The position numbers and the translations under genes were made by a program. From Oreohelix idahoensis (taxonomy: Eukaryota; Mollusca; Gastropoda; Stylommatophora; Oreohelicidae), in the NCBI GenBank assembly GCA_024509875.1, contig JAMPIV010012167.1:596737-660736 (forward strand): a DNA stretch of 64,000 bases, in the 5' to 3' direction. The notes under the pieces are model-generated. The model did no database searches. It was given only the letters and a program-made list of their open reading frames with translations, and had not been told where the DNA came from. This document shows positions 30,626 through 41,181 of the stretch, piece by piece. The number at the start of each line of letters is the position of its first letter. Position 1 is the first letter of the stretch.

Positions 30626-31135
30626 TTACTTAGTTGTTCCTCTTCCACCAAGAAGTGTAGAGGTTTGGAAGAGAGCGCCATACAATCCTTTCGGCTGTCT
30701 TCCTCTTGGCCTAGTTCCAACCTAGTCCTTGGCCCTTCAGAGACTGTCTAATGTTGTCCTCCCAGTGGACTCTGGATCATCCTGGTGGTCTGGATCTCTT
30801 AGCCTCCCATACCTGCTGTGACAGCCGATCTCCCATTCTGCAGACATGGCCAAACCATCTTAGTTGGGACTGTTCTACTCGGGTCTGCAGGGGTAGGGTT
30901 TTTAGGCTTTGACATATCTGGTTGTGGGCCATGTCTCTTCTTGTTACTTCAACCCCCTTTATCAGGCACCTCATTTCTGAGGTTTGGATCTCACTTTTGT
31001 AGGTTGTAGTCATTGCCCATGACTCGCATCCATATGTGAAGACTGGGACACAGGAGGAACGGTATACAGCCATCTTAATTTTCTTGCCAACTTCTCTTTT
31101 GCTGAGGAATCCTCGATTTATGGCCCAAAAACAAA
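30626..31135 (-). pseudogene. LINE-C fragment, C-terminal end (intron 1, same strand as gene)
   Basis: The minus-strand translation shows AINRGFLSKREVGKKIKMAV, VPVFTYGCESWAMTT, SEMRCLIKGVEVTRRDMAHN and QLRWFGHVCRMG, then degenerates. Its tail AACTAAGTAAGTAAG (plus strand 30628-30642) matches the tail of the copy at 31650-33495. Only the last third of the ORF remains. It lies inverted about 0.5 kb from that second copy, so intron 1 transcripts could fold into a stem. Confidence 0.8.
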
Positions 31136-31149
31136 TTGTGAGGTTGAGC

Positions 31150-31260
31150 ATTAAACAGGCAATCTCAAAATGTAAAACAGTTACAGAAAATACTACTGCA
31201 ACAGCACCAGAAATGCTTTGGCAAAAGCTTCCTACAAGGGGGCTACTGTAGATGCAGTCC
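31150..31260 (-). repeat. Interspersed repeat R1, copy 4
   Basis: On the minus strand CCCTTGTAGGAAGCTTTTGCC followed by TGTTGCAGTAG matches the R1 copies at 127-270 and 23460-23555. Confidence 0.45.
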
Positions 31261-31649
31261 CCTTCTCCATATGAGAAAGATGAACAACATGAGAATACAT
31301 GCATTCATGCAAACAGACACAAACACATACACTATTTCACCGACAGCCACCAAAAGTAAGTAATAAAGTTAAGAGTGGACAATAAATCCATATTTCAGTG
31401 TCCAAAAGAAAACATTTAAATATTTTAAAATGGAAGCAAAGGCTAAGAGTGATTATGCAGGAAAACTCATCATTCTCAAAGTAAATATAGTCGTATCTGT
31501 CCAAACTAAGGATATAAATACCAATAAAAGCCATCTATTTAATTCAACAGAGTGGATGCAATACTGCCCTGCTTGCTGCACTATACACAAATGGAAATCA
31601 AGTGTGCTCAGCTAATGCTTTACCAAAGTGAAAAAAAAAAAAAAAAAAG

Positions 31650-33495
31650 CAAACTGAGGAGAGGGCAAAATATGAAGAGATTTGGAGTCATGGATCTCGA
31701 TGGCAACATGCTGCTCCTACAGTGGTGTACCCACATCTGAAAGAGCTAAAGGGGGTGTGGGTTGCATTGTGGCCAAAAACCAAAAAGATAGTATCAAGGG
31801 ATGGAACTTTGTCTCGGAGCGCATTATGGTTGTAAAACTAAAAGGAGGAGAAACCATAGTCAACCTGGTCATAGTGTATGGGCCAGATGAGAGCAGAGAT
31901 CAAGGAGGAATTCTTCGTGCTGCTTCAAAGGACAATGGATGACTGCCTAGATGAAATTATCATGCTTGGAGATTTCAATGCGAGAGTTGGAAATGACCAT
32001 GCTAGATGGGGTGGAGTTATTGGAAGATATGGAGAAGATACTCTCAATGACAATGGAAAGTGACTCCTTAGATTCTGCAGTGAGCAGAATCTGATCATTA
32101 CAAACACAAAGTTCCCCCATAAGCGCATACATGCAAACACTAGATGTGAATCAACGAAGAATGAGAAGTCAGTCATCGACTATGCCATTGTTAAGAGGAG
32201 CTCATTCAAATATGCTAGAATCTGGAGGGGGCCAGAGATTGGGAGTGATCACTACCTGCTTACAATCAAAAGAACAACTGAAAGAGTTGCTTAGCCTAGG
32301 AACTGCCCAACATCACGCAAGAAACTAAGTAAACGAACGGGAGAAATGAGCATTAAGACCTACAAGCTGAGAGAGCCAGAAATTAAGACCAGATATCAGG
32401 GGCTTATTGCTGCAGCGGTGAGCAACACAGAAGAACAACCTGATGACTTGGAAACCCTCTGGCTTAAATTCAAGGACATCATAAAGACAGCTGCTGCAGA
32501 AGCATGTGGTTAAGTCCGACTTGGGAACAAGAGAAAGAGGACACCTTGGTGGACAGAGGAAGTCAAAGAGAAAATAAGAGAAGAAAATGGCATGGAAACA
32601 ATATTTAGGAGCTAAAAACACAACAGGACAAATGGAGAAATATAGAGAATATGTTACACTCAGAACAGAAGCAAAGAACAAGGTGTTAGCAGCAAAACAG
32701 AAGTCCTGGGAAGAATTTGGAGAAAAGCTAGAAAAAGATGCGCAAGAAAACCAGAAATTGTTCTATAAGACCCTAAATAACATGAGGAGGGAAAAACAAT
32801 GCCCTCTCAAATTTATAAAGGACAAGCAAGGCAAATTGCTTACTGCCCAGTAGGAAGTTATGGAAAGAATATTTCTCAGAACTCCTGGATGGTGAGCAAG
32901 GTCAAGCATCAGCAATGATAACCACTAGCACAGAAGATGAGATTGGCCACTCGAAAAGCAGCAGCTGGGAGAATTTTTCAGGCCATAAATCGAGGATTCC
33001 TCAGCAAGAGAGGTTGGTAAGAAAACGAAGATGGCTGTATACCGCTCCACCTATGTCCCAGTCTTGACATATGGATGTGAGTCATGGGCAATGACTACAA
33101 CCCACAAAAAGCCAGATCCAAACCGCTGAAATGAGGTATCTGAGGAAGGTGGTTGAACAAGAAGAAACATGGTCCACAACCAGACGATACGTCATGGCCT
33201 AAAATCCCACCCCCTGCAGACCCAAAGTAGAAGAGTCCCAACTAAGATGGTTTGGCCATGTCTGCAGAATGGGAGAAGATCGGCTACCACGACAAGCTTA
33301 GGAAACAAAGAGCCAGGGATCCAGACCCCCAGGACGACCCAAAGTCCGCTGGGAGGACAACATTAGATAATCTTTGAAGGACCGAGGACTAGAATGGAAC
33401 CAGGCCAGGAGGAAGACAGCCGATAGGATAGTCTGGCGCTCTCTCTTCCAAACCTCTACACCTCACGGTAGAAGGGGAACGACTAAGTAAGTAAG
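31650..33495 (+). pseudogene. LINE-C copy with the RT core deleted (intron 1)
   Basis: The endonuclease part is visible in several frames: YSGVPTSERAKGGVGCIVAK, NLVIVYGPDESRD, EIIMLGDFNARVGNDHARWG and NDNGK, then a linker (GTKHDNGKAAK region is not kept). At about 32940 the sequence jumps from the linker (..TSTED) straight to LATRKAAAGR..AINRGFLS. Compared with the copy at 55158-57695 about 1 kb is missing, including the whole RT palm and its FADD box. The C-terminal YGCESWAM and WFGHVCRMG parts and the (TAAG)n tail (33482-33495) remain. There are several stops and frame changes. Confidence 0.82.
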
Positions 33496-33751
33496 CAGTA
33501 AGAAAAGTAGCTAACAGAACATCCCAAGAAATGTAAATTAAAAGCATTTTATTAAGTGCTGAAAAGAGACTAGGTACTTGTCGGACAGAGCTGACCACTG
33601 CAAATTAAAAACCATCTATTTAACAAGTTGAAAACTGGACAAACGAGAACATAGGAAGCAAAAAGCACAACACTGCTACCGAAATGCTGGCTTCACAGAA
33701 GCTGACTGCAACATGATCATTATCTGCCATTAAGCTAAGCTACATTATGAG

Positions 33752-34050
33752 CGTCCAATTGACAGAGTGGTTAGAACGCTGGTCTCTCGCAGCACATGTG
33801 CCATGTTCGAATCATGGTACCGACATGTTCCAGTCTACCCAGCTGTAAATGGGTACCTGACTCTAAACCGAGGAGTTTGCACTCAAGGTCAAGCAGAAAT
33901 AGGGCGGGGGTGTTCGGGTTAGCGTTAATAATGGGTAGGCCTATTTTACATTGTGTCGAAGCGATAAGGTTAATTTTCAATAACGTTCGGGCAAAATGTA
34001 GGACCGTGTTCCACTATCCTTCCCATTTACCTATTTTTTTTTTTTAGCCC
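33752..34050 (+). mobile_element. tRNA-derived SINE (S2) in intron 1
   Basis: The head reads GTCCAATTGACAGAGTGGTTAGAACGCTGG with an A-box-like TGACAGAGTGG, then GTTCGAATCAT as B box at about 33806-33816. A body containing CAGCTGTAAATGGGTACCTG follows, an arrangement common in animal tRNA SINEs. It ends near a T run at 34035-34046. The block just after it (AGCCCGTATCCGAGGCACGG) recurs, diverged, at about 1385-1425. Confidence 0.65.
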
Positions 34051-34427
34051 GTATCCGAGGCACGGTCTACTGTTCATTTCAATCACAGAAATCAAATGGG
34101 CCTAGGCTATATTTCTTGCACAAGGAAATCATAACATGAGCTCTTCAAATGTTGTTAATGGCTAGTTATTCTTAAGAATGTGCTATATTTTAGTAAGTCT
34201 AGTCCAGGCTGTCCTTGTCGAGACTTCTAAAATGCGTGCACAAGTACATGCTGATTACTGCTGGGTAGGCCTAATCACATCATACAGCTTTTAAAAATGG
34301 AGGTGGTCGTGGTTGATGACAGATGCTGAAAAGTCCGGTACTGACAACAAACAGTTAAAGTGGTAGGCAGTGTTTCAAAGATGAATGTAAGTCTTGAAAA
34401 ATATATATTTCAATCACTCTGCCTTAC

Positions 34428-34601
34428 CTCGGATTCCCCAGGTCGCCCTAAACCAACAAGTGACCTTGAAGGAGCTGGGCGGTTGCCGTCCCCGGCTGAA
34501 CGGACCATCAAAGAATATCTTGGGTCCAATAATTCGTCTGCTAGCCGCAGGACGGCAAAATCATCGTCGTATGGCGCAAATCGTGGTGTAACTGGGAACA
34601 T
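34428..34601 (-). CDS. Small heat shock protein, coding exon 1 (N-terminal region)
   Basis: 58 codons from ATG 34599-34601, beginning MFPVTPRFAPYDDDFAVLRL and ending GLGRPGESE at a strong donor GAG|GTAAGG (phase 0). N-terminal regions of this family are poorly conserved; the PRF, YDDDF and DELLDPRYSL segments are compatible with their usual aromatic and acidic-patch character. The start is supported by an in-frame TAA about 42 bp upstream with no other ATG between. An upstream 5' UTR exon is possible, because AAATTTTAG at about 34636 could be an acceptor. I see no clear heat shock element in the 150 bp upstream; the only GAATTC site at 34760-34765 does not have the nGAAnnTTCn pattern. Confidence 0.85.
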
Positions 34602-34936
34602 TTCTGGTGATAGCAGATTTCCGTCTAACTTGCCTTCTAAAATTTACAGTCTGTTGTCCGTTTCTTCAAACAGCGTTGACAGCAATTCACATAGATTAGG
34701 TAACGTCTGCCTCAACCGGTGACCGCGTGCGAACTGATCGTTTGGAGCGTGAGTGAGCAGAATTCTTGCACACTTTTGCCAAGTAATTTTTCCGCGCAAA
34801 GCCAAAAACAATTTCCAACATCTCTCCGAGCGAATAGGAATAACTTTGTACAGAATATATTTAAAACATAGCTTATTATTATTATTTCTTTAAAAAAAAA
34901 AACCGACTTCACCAGGAATGCACACATAAGATAGTT
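34602..34936 (-). promoter_or_regulatory. Presumed promoter and 5' UTR region of the small heat shock gene
   Basis: Only position supports this: it lies immediately upstream of the first coding exon. It is non-coding, moderately GC-rich near 34700-34760 and AT-rich beyond. No TATA box or heat shock element could be assigned with confidence. Confidence 0.3.
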
Positions 34937-34944
34937 CACGCAGG

Positions 34945-35115
34945 CAGGGCAGTAGATAGGACTTAATTAAGGATTAGGGGAAGGGGGGGGGGGTATAAAA
35001 AATTTCGGCACAAAACATGTTTGGTACAGTATCATTTCCCCACAAATGTTTTTCACTAAACGGGGGGGGGGGGGGTGGTGGGGGTTTGAAACCCCCTCCT
35101 GTATCTATGGCCCTG
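34945..35115. mobile_element. hAT-type MITE (family M2), second copy
   Basis: Ends CAGGGCAGTAGATA and TGTATCTATGGCCCTG are imperfect inverted repeats. A perfect 8-bp duplication CACGCAGG flanks it (34937-34944 and 35116-35123). It shares its ends and its G-run interior with the 128-bp element at 6735-6862. It lies about 350 bp upstream of the heat shock start codon. Confidence 0.88.
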
Positions 35116-35123
35116 CACGCAGG

Positions 35124-35391
35124 TACAGTCACATAATGTATTAAAAATGTGTAATGATTGATATATAGTACGCCAGTTTTCAAAGGCTTTTGTAGGAAGT
35201 CGATGCTTAAAAGGAATACTTCATTTATCACATTATGACCGCTATTAAATTGTGACAGCAAGGAAAAATTGGTGGGTACACTCAGTGATTAAAAAATAAA
35301 TAAATACATTATACTGGGCAGTGAAAGGCAGGGGTAAACAACCCAGGAGCTTTTGGGATCTACTGTAGTAAAACTGAGCCCTCTATCGATC

Positions 35392-35470
<79 letters not shown>

Positions 35471-36995
35471 CGCGCGCGCGCATGTGGGTGTGATTTTAAG
35501 CAGAAAGATGGTGGTGGGATGACAAACCTTACAAAGAAAAAAAATCGCCGTCCTATCTCATGCAATTCATGAATTCATTTTAGTAGCCAGCTTGAGTGTT
35601 CATTGGGAATGCAGAAAAGTACCATTGATCATGGGGACATTGAGATATGCCGGCAGGAGAGGTCTAATTCGAAACTTTCCTACTTTATAAAGCTTTTTTT
35701 TTTGCCCGCAGTCGCCTAAAGATCTTCCAAAATAACAGCTAGGATCTACCGGCAGTTCGGGATCGACTGGTTGCCGACCCTGGTTTAAGGCATGGCAGGA
35801 TATTAGGGACATATTTAGACATGTCGTCCAGTGATAAGACATTCCAAAGAGTAGTTTTGAGACCTCACTGCGCCTGTTCGAGATTTTTTCGTATTATTTT
35901 ACGAATGTTACATGTTACTATTTATTTTATTTCAACAAAATTATTATCGAATATCATCATGGTGTTCCGTGCAGTTGACTTTTGCAATCATGTCTCTTAA
36001 TTTCCTTTGTTCGCTAGTGCTGTGAATGTGTACATCCGTTTTTACGTTATTTCCTTTTCAATGAATTCTCATTGTATGGACGAGACAAGCGCATGTTTCA
36101 TCAGCTGTGCTGTGTAAATAAGTCTTAATCCTTTACAAAGTTGAGAATGAACACTCATTCTTTGCCGCAGACACCAGTAAGGTAGTGAGGACAGACACGA
36201 TCGTATGCGTCAGCATACGCTACAACTGATATTATTTACATTTATGAATACATATTACATTTTTAATTTCCACCATGAATGAACTAAAATTATTTCTATA
36301 TATTATCAACATGCATGCCATCCTGGCAACTTTTACGTAACCTTACATGACCCTAACTGCTGACCGGACGGTAGCTATGCAAGCTAGTACAGTAAATGTT
36401 CTTATTTTCCAGCAAAAAAATAAATACAAAAAAAAAAAAATTAACATACACAGATAAAGCGAAAACGTGCACAATTTCTTTGTGTCTTGTGGTTGTAAAT
36501 GCGAGAGATGAGAGAGCCTTACTAGGGAATGACATTAAAGAAGGTTTTGATTTTTATTTATTTTATTTAGTATTTATGTTCTTACTTTCGTACAGTTACA
36601 CCTTTCTCACCTCTTGCTACAATTGTGAATGTGTTGTAGGCTCATTTTTACAGTAAACGTCTATGTTGGTGTTAGTGGCGTCCGGCGTTGCCACTCCTAG
36701 GTGGATTCACCAAGATCTAGGTTTTTTTTTTTTGGTGGCCCCGTTTAGGTGTCATTTTCCTTCATTAGTTGAAGAACGCCATCTAGATTTCGCACAAAAT
36801 CAGCAAAAAAATGCAAATAACGCTAAAAATACGTCCAAAGTAACCAAAAATCGCCCACAATAGTCAAAGTCGCCGAAATCTAGGTTTTTGTTTTTCAAAA
36901 TTCAGAGTGGCAGCGCTATTGATGTCTTCGAGCGGTTCTTCTTTCGTTCACTTGAAATATATTGTCTATATCTGCAATGTTGTTTCTTGTATAAA
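35124..36995. other. Mostly non-coding; (AT)n-(TG)n-(CG)n microsatellite at 35392-35480
   Basis: An AT array of about 30 units passes into TG and CG repeats (35392-35480). Elsewhere I see no gene. At 36690-36918 GCCACTC and GAGTGGC face each other, but the inverted match is too short to call an element. Confidence 0.5.
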
Positions 36996-37009
36996 CTTCA
37001 CTGTCTTTT

Positions 37010-37165
37010 GCAGTTCATATAGAGGTCCGTATAGTTTGCTTTCAGTGTTGTGTCTCTGGGCCAGTGGGTTTGCCTCAATATATCATATTCGTGGCAATCT
37101 TGAAGTACGTGCTCCGCAGTCTTCGAGCGGTAATTATGAAAGGTTGGTTCTCGGGGCTCAGTAAT
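37010..37165 (-). pseudogene. LINE-E relic, extreme C terminus
   Basis: The minus-strand peptide TAEHVLQDCHEYDILRQTHW followed by PRDTTLKANYTDLY matches the C-terminal T-x-E-H-x-L-x-x-C motif that follows RNase H or RT in several LINE families. Only about 50 codons remain. Confidence 0.6.
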
Positions 37166-38883
37166 TAAAAAAAAAAATGTGCACATTAGACATAGCTTTT
37201 CTTGCAAAAAATCACTTTTGTTTTATTTGTGCAGGACAATCTAAGGACTAAGAGAATGGCCGTAAGAAAGATGCACAATTAATTGTGTCCAAAGATTGGA
37301 AAAACAAACATTTTGAAATATAGCGAGTTTGCACGCAGGAAACAATATTTTATGTCACCCATCATGAAAGTTAAATGAACTCTGCTTAGGTCAGTTTAGC
37401 CACGCTGAAGGCAGTGTATGGATGAATTACATTCATGAAGTGGTGGTAGTCCCTTAGCAGATAATGACGTAGGGGAGTAAAGTGTTAGAGGCTTCACTTC
37501 ACTAAGTTCAACTTTATAAGGTGAATGCCCAGCTCCCTTCCTCGCTGCATTTGCCTTTCATAACTCAAGAGCAATCAGGTACCGGTGTGACAGAATTGGG
37601 CTATCCTTCTCGATCTCTGTTTCACTCCGGCAGTAATCGGTGCATTTGTGGAACTGATTTTATTTCGTGCTTTAAAATGTCGCACTTTCTTGAGAAGTAG
37701 TCAAAAATTCCATAGGGAGCAGGGAGGAAAAGATGAAAGAAATTATGTACATTTTAATTATAATACTTACAATTTCAAGCAGTATAAATGTCCATATAAA
37801 CATATTCACTTTTAAATTACTGTAAGTTTTCACCTTTTAAAATCAGTGTAAACATAAATAAAAGCATATTCAATTTATATTGTGAACACTTTTCAATCAG
37901 TGGAGATGTAAATGTAAACAGACTCTATCTGTATTATTGTGACAAAATGGACGACCTCTATCGATCTTTGGTTCTCTCCGGCAGTATCGGTACATTTTTT
38001 ATACTGATTTTTATTATGTGCTGTAAATTTTCGCACTTTTATTTCTCTCTTTCTTTCTTTCCTCGTTATATTCCTGCTAAGTAGCAGATATTTGATTTTA
38101 TCAAATCACACTGTATGTGATAAATATCACATTTGCAGGAGCGGCTGATATGATACATCACTGCTTGGCGCTACATAGATTTTTTTGGTTAAAGGCGCGG
38201 CAGATCAACACGTACATCGGCCAGCGCTATCGGCTTAAATCACCGATAAGACACGGAATTTGCGTACTCATACGACAGATAACGAGATTACTGTCTGTGT
38301 GACGCCTGTGGGCAGACAAGTGTAATATAATCGCTCCCGGTCACATGGTTAAAAGTAATCATGGATTTATTACATTTTAGACAATATGAGTCTACAAAAT
38401 TTGTTGGTGAGAGTGTATGCAAGACATCATATTACCATATATGGGAGACGTGACCTTTTGCAAAAGTTTTCCATGTAGGAAATATTTTGAAAGTGCCACA
38501 CCCGACCTGCTTGAAATGATTGGATATTTTTGACTGGACTCATAACAACATTGAGGGGAATATTGTCCGACCATTTTCGCAGTTTTATCTCTCTGTGAAG
38601 TGCACGCTCGCCAAGACAACACCAGACCTTGCCAGAGTGAAGAATAGATTCAGAATTCCTACTTGTTAACCGGACCTTTTATTGGAGAACCAAATAAGAC
38701 TTATAAAGCACTGGAACTCTTTACATTTTAATAAGGAACACCGGGACTAGGAAACTGAAGAAACACGGAGTCAGAGGGGGAATCAATGGTCAAAGTTAAA
38801 CACATCCCAGACGCGTGTAAGAGAACGATTCGTCTCTTTTATTCATCTGAGCAAACAAGCCTGTAGCCAGGATTGGCGTAAGT
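37166..38883. other. No supported feature
   Basis: Non-coding, AT-rich DNA before LTR element 2. A T-rich CTTT repeat occurs at about 38043-38062. Confidence 0.5.
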
Positions 38884-39489
38884 TGTGATTTACGTTTCAT
38901 ATTTTATTATGATGTTATGAATTGTTGTTATGTATTATTATTGTATTAAATGAGATCAGCTATGAAGGTCCCTGAATTTAACAAATAGTATTTTAACTTT
39001 CCAGAGTACCTTTCTGCTACCACCCTTTTGATCTCATTCAAAATTAATCTATATTATTATTATTAAAATGACTTCGTGTAGTGTCTAGGGTTATGAAGGT
39101 AGGGTGTAATGTGCAATAACCAACAAACATACAAACAAATAGTTTATTTACCACAACCACCAACAGTATTACAACAATAGCATACAAACGACACTTTAAA
39201 AGGCTATCTTAATTAAGACAGTGGTTGAAATTTGTGTAAATATAATTTTTTACAATTTATTATCCTGATTCTAATTTATTTTGAACCAGGACTGACAATC
39301 AAAAGTGAAATCAAAAGAATCATTTACAACATTTCAATAACACAGTAGATCTTCTGTCCATACATACAATATTATTCTAATATAAGTGTGTAGTTGTATT
39401 CTTCTACTTTGAGGTAATACTGGTAGTAAACCATAGAGTGTTGGTTATAATCACTCCCTTTAAGTTATGTCTGTTTTCGTTTGTCACTT
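38884..39489 (-). repeat. Element 2, 3' LTR, distal part
   Basis: About 580 bp from GATGTTATGAATTG (38911) to GTTTGTCACTT (39489) match 50187-50768 with only about five differences. The first 25 or so bases differ from the other LTR, so the exact start (TGTGATTTACG at about 38884) is approximate. Confidence 0.85.
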
Positions 39490-40773
39490 TGTGATAAACG
39501 AGCGCAAAGGCCTTTTTGCTCCATCTTTTCCTACATTTTTCATATTGTATTTTCTCCTACATTTGCTCTTTCATCCCATATTTGCGACCCACATTTGCTA
39601 TTTCATCGTTGTGATTACTCGCGACCGGTTTCTAGAGAACCACATTTGTTCTTTCATCGGGGGAAATAAAGTCCTTTGATTGAGTCCACATGCCCGACAT
39701 TATCGTTTGAAGCCCACATTGCATCGTGATAAATCTAGTAAAAACACATCTGGTCATCCGAATCAAACATCTGGGCATGCTGTAATTTCTGTGACACCAC
39801 ATTGGACGCCCAGATTGACCAGGGGAAAACGTCTCATGCTGTAATGGTGTTATCTTTGGTCGGCCGCGGTTCAGACAAGCGTTGGTTTACCACATTAGAC
39901 GCCCACCTTGTCCAGGTGAACAATAAACAATCAGAGGTCAAACTACACCCACGTTTGAACTGACAGGGGACAAGAGCGATCCTGTGAATGAGTGACCAGA
40001 GGGGCCATTAAGGATTGGTTGGTATGGGCGGAGCTAGATGTCGGATCCAGAAACCCATATTGGACTGGCAGAAATATAATCTACTGCGTAGCTTGTTCTA
40101 GGAAGGAGTCCAGTTTTTTTACCTTGTGAGGAAGAGATTAAACCCAAAAACGCATAGCCTAACACACGTGTGGATATAATTCAGTTCTGTGATGAATTGT
40201 GTTCTTAAAGGATTTTGCGAAGGGAAAAGAAGGTTAGTAGATCTTATACTTATTAATACATTTTCTTATTTTTGTTTATTTTAACCTCACAGCTAAAATG
40301 TGCGAAAGATAAAGTTTCAAATAATTCTTGGCATAACTGATTAATAAAATCAGAAGATTTTCCTAGAAGATGATAGGATGATAGGAGATAATTAATAGTT
40401 CATACGTCACCATCATCATCATCACAGTCTCCCATGTGCACACACTCTCATGCACAAGATATTTAACATCATTAGAATTGAACTCAGAGAGAGAGAGAGA
40501 GATGAATAATGAGCAGTAGTTTAAATGCAAGTCAACCAGTGATGTTAAATGTGAAAAACTTACGAAGACTTTTGTGTGTCTTCAGTTCATCAGAAGTCTG
40601 AGTCTACACGCAACGTGTCTGACGTCTAACCAGAAATAAGTTATCAAAAACGGACATTTGGCTAGCAGAATTCGCCATAGGACATCTTTCATTCCTCAAT
40701 TAAAAAGGAATATTGTCTCACCCACAAGTCAGAAGGTGGACGCAGCATTTTTCGTCACCATATACTGCTTGCT

Positions 40774-40895
40774 CACAAGTTCAATACAGAGTTATCACAA
40801 GTTCAATACAGAGTTATCACAAGTTCAATACAGAGTTATCACAAGTTCAATACATCGTTATCACAAGTTCAATACAGAGTCATCATAAATTCAAA
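40774..40895. repeat. 22-bp tandem repeat
   Basis: Five and a half copies of CACAAGTTCAATACAGAGTTAT with few differences, inside insertion A. Confidence 0.92.
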
Positions 40896-41181
40896 TCACT
40901 CGAAAGATCATTATTATCTGAAGTCAAGCAAAAGAGCTCAAAAGAGGAATCGCATATTTATAGCAAGGGCAACACCCTCTTAAGCGCAGTCAGCGTTCTC
41001 CGTACGACAACAGTATTCATCAGAACGTCCTCGGCTTAGAGATACCCCACTCGACATAACGTATAACAACTTGGGACATTTTATGCATACATGTGAATCC
41101 TCATATCTAGGAGAAGCATTTAGAGACACGTGGACTGTGTAGAGTACTCACCATTTTGGTAAAACACGTATCATATCACAT

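Noticed and set aside
34740..34780. Possible heat shock element near GAATTC at 34760-34765
   Set aside because: It does not contain alternating nGAAn and nTTCn units; calling it would be wishful.
36690..36918. Possible MITE with GCCACTC..GAGTGGC ends
   Set aside because: The inverted match is only about 7 bp and no target duplication is visible.
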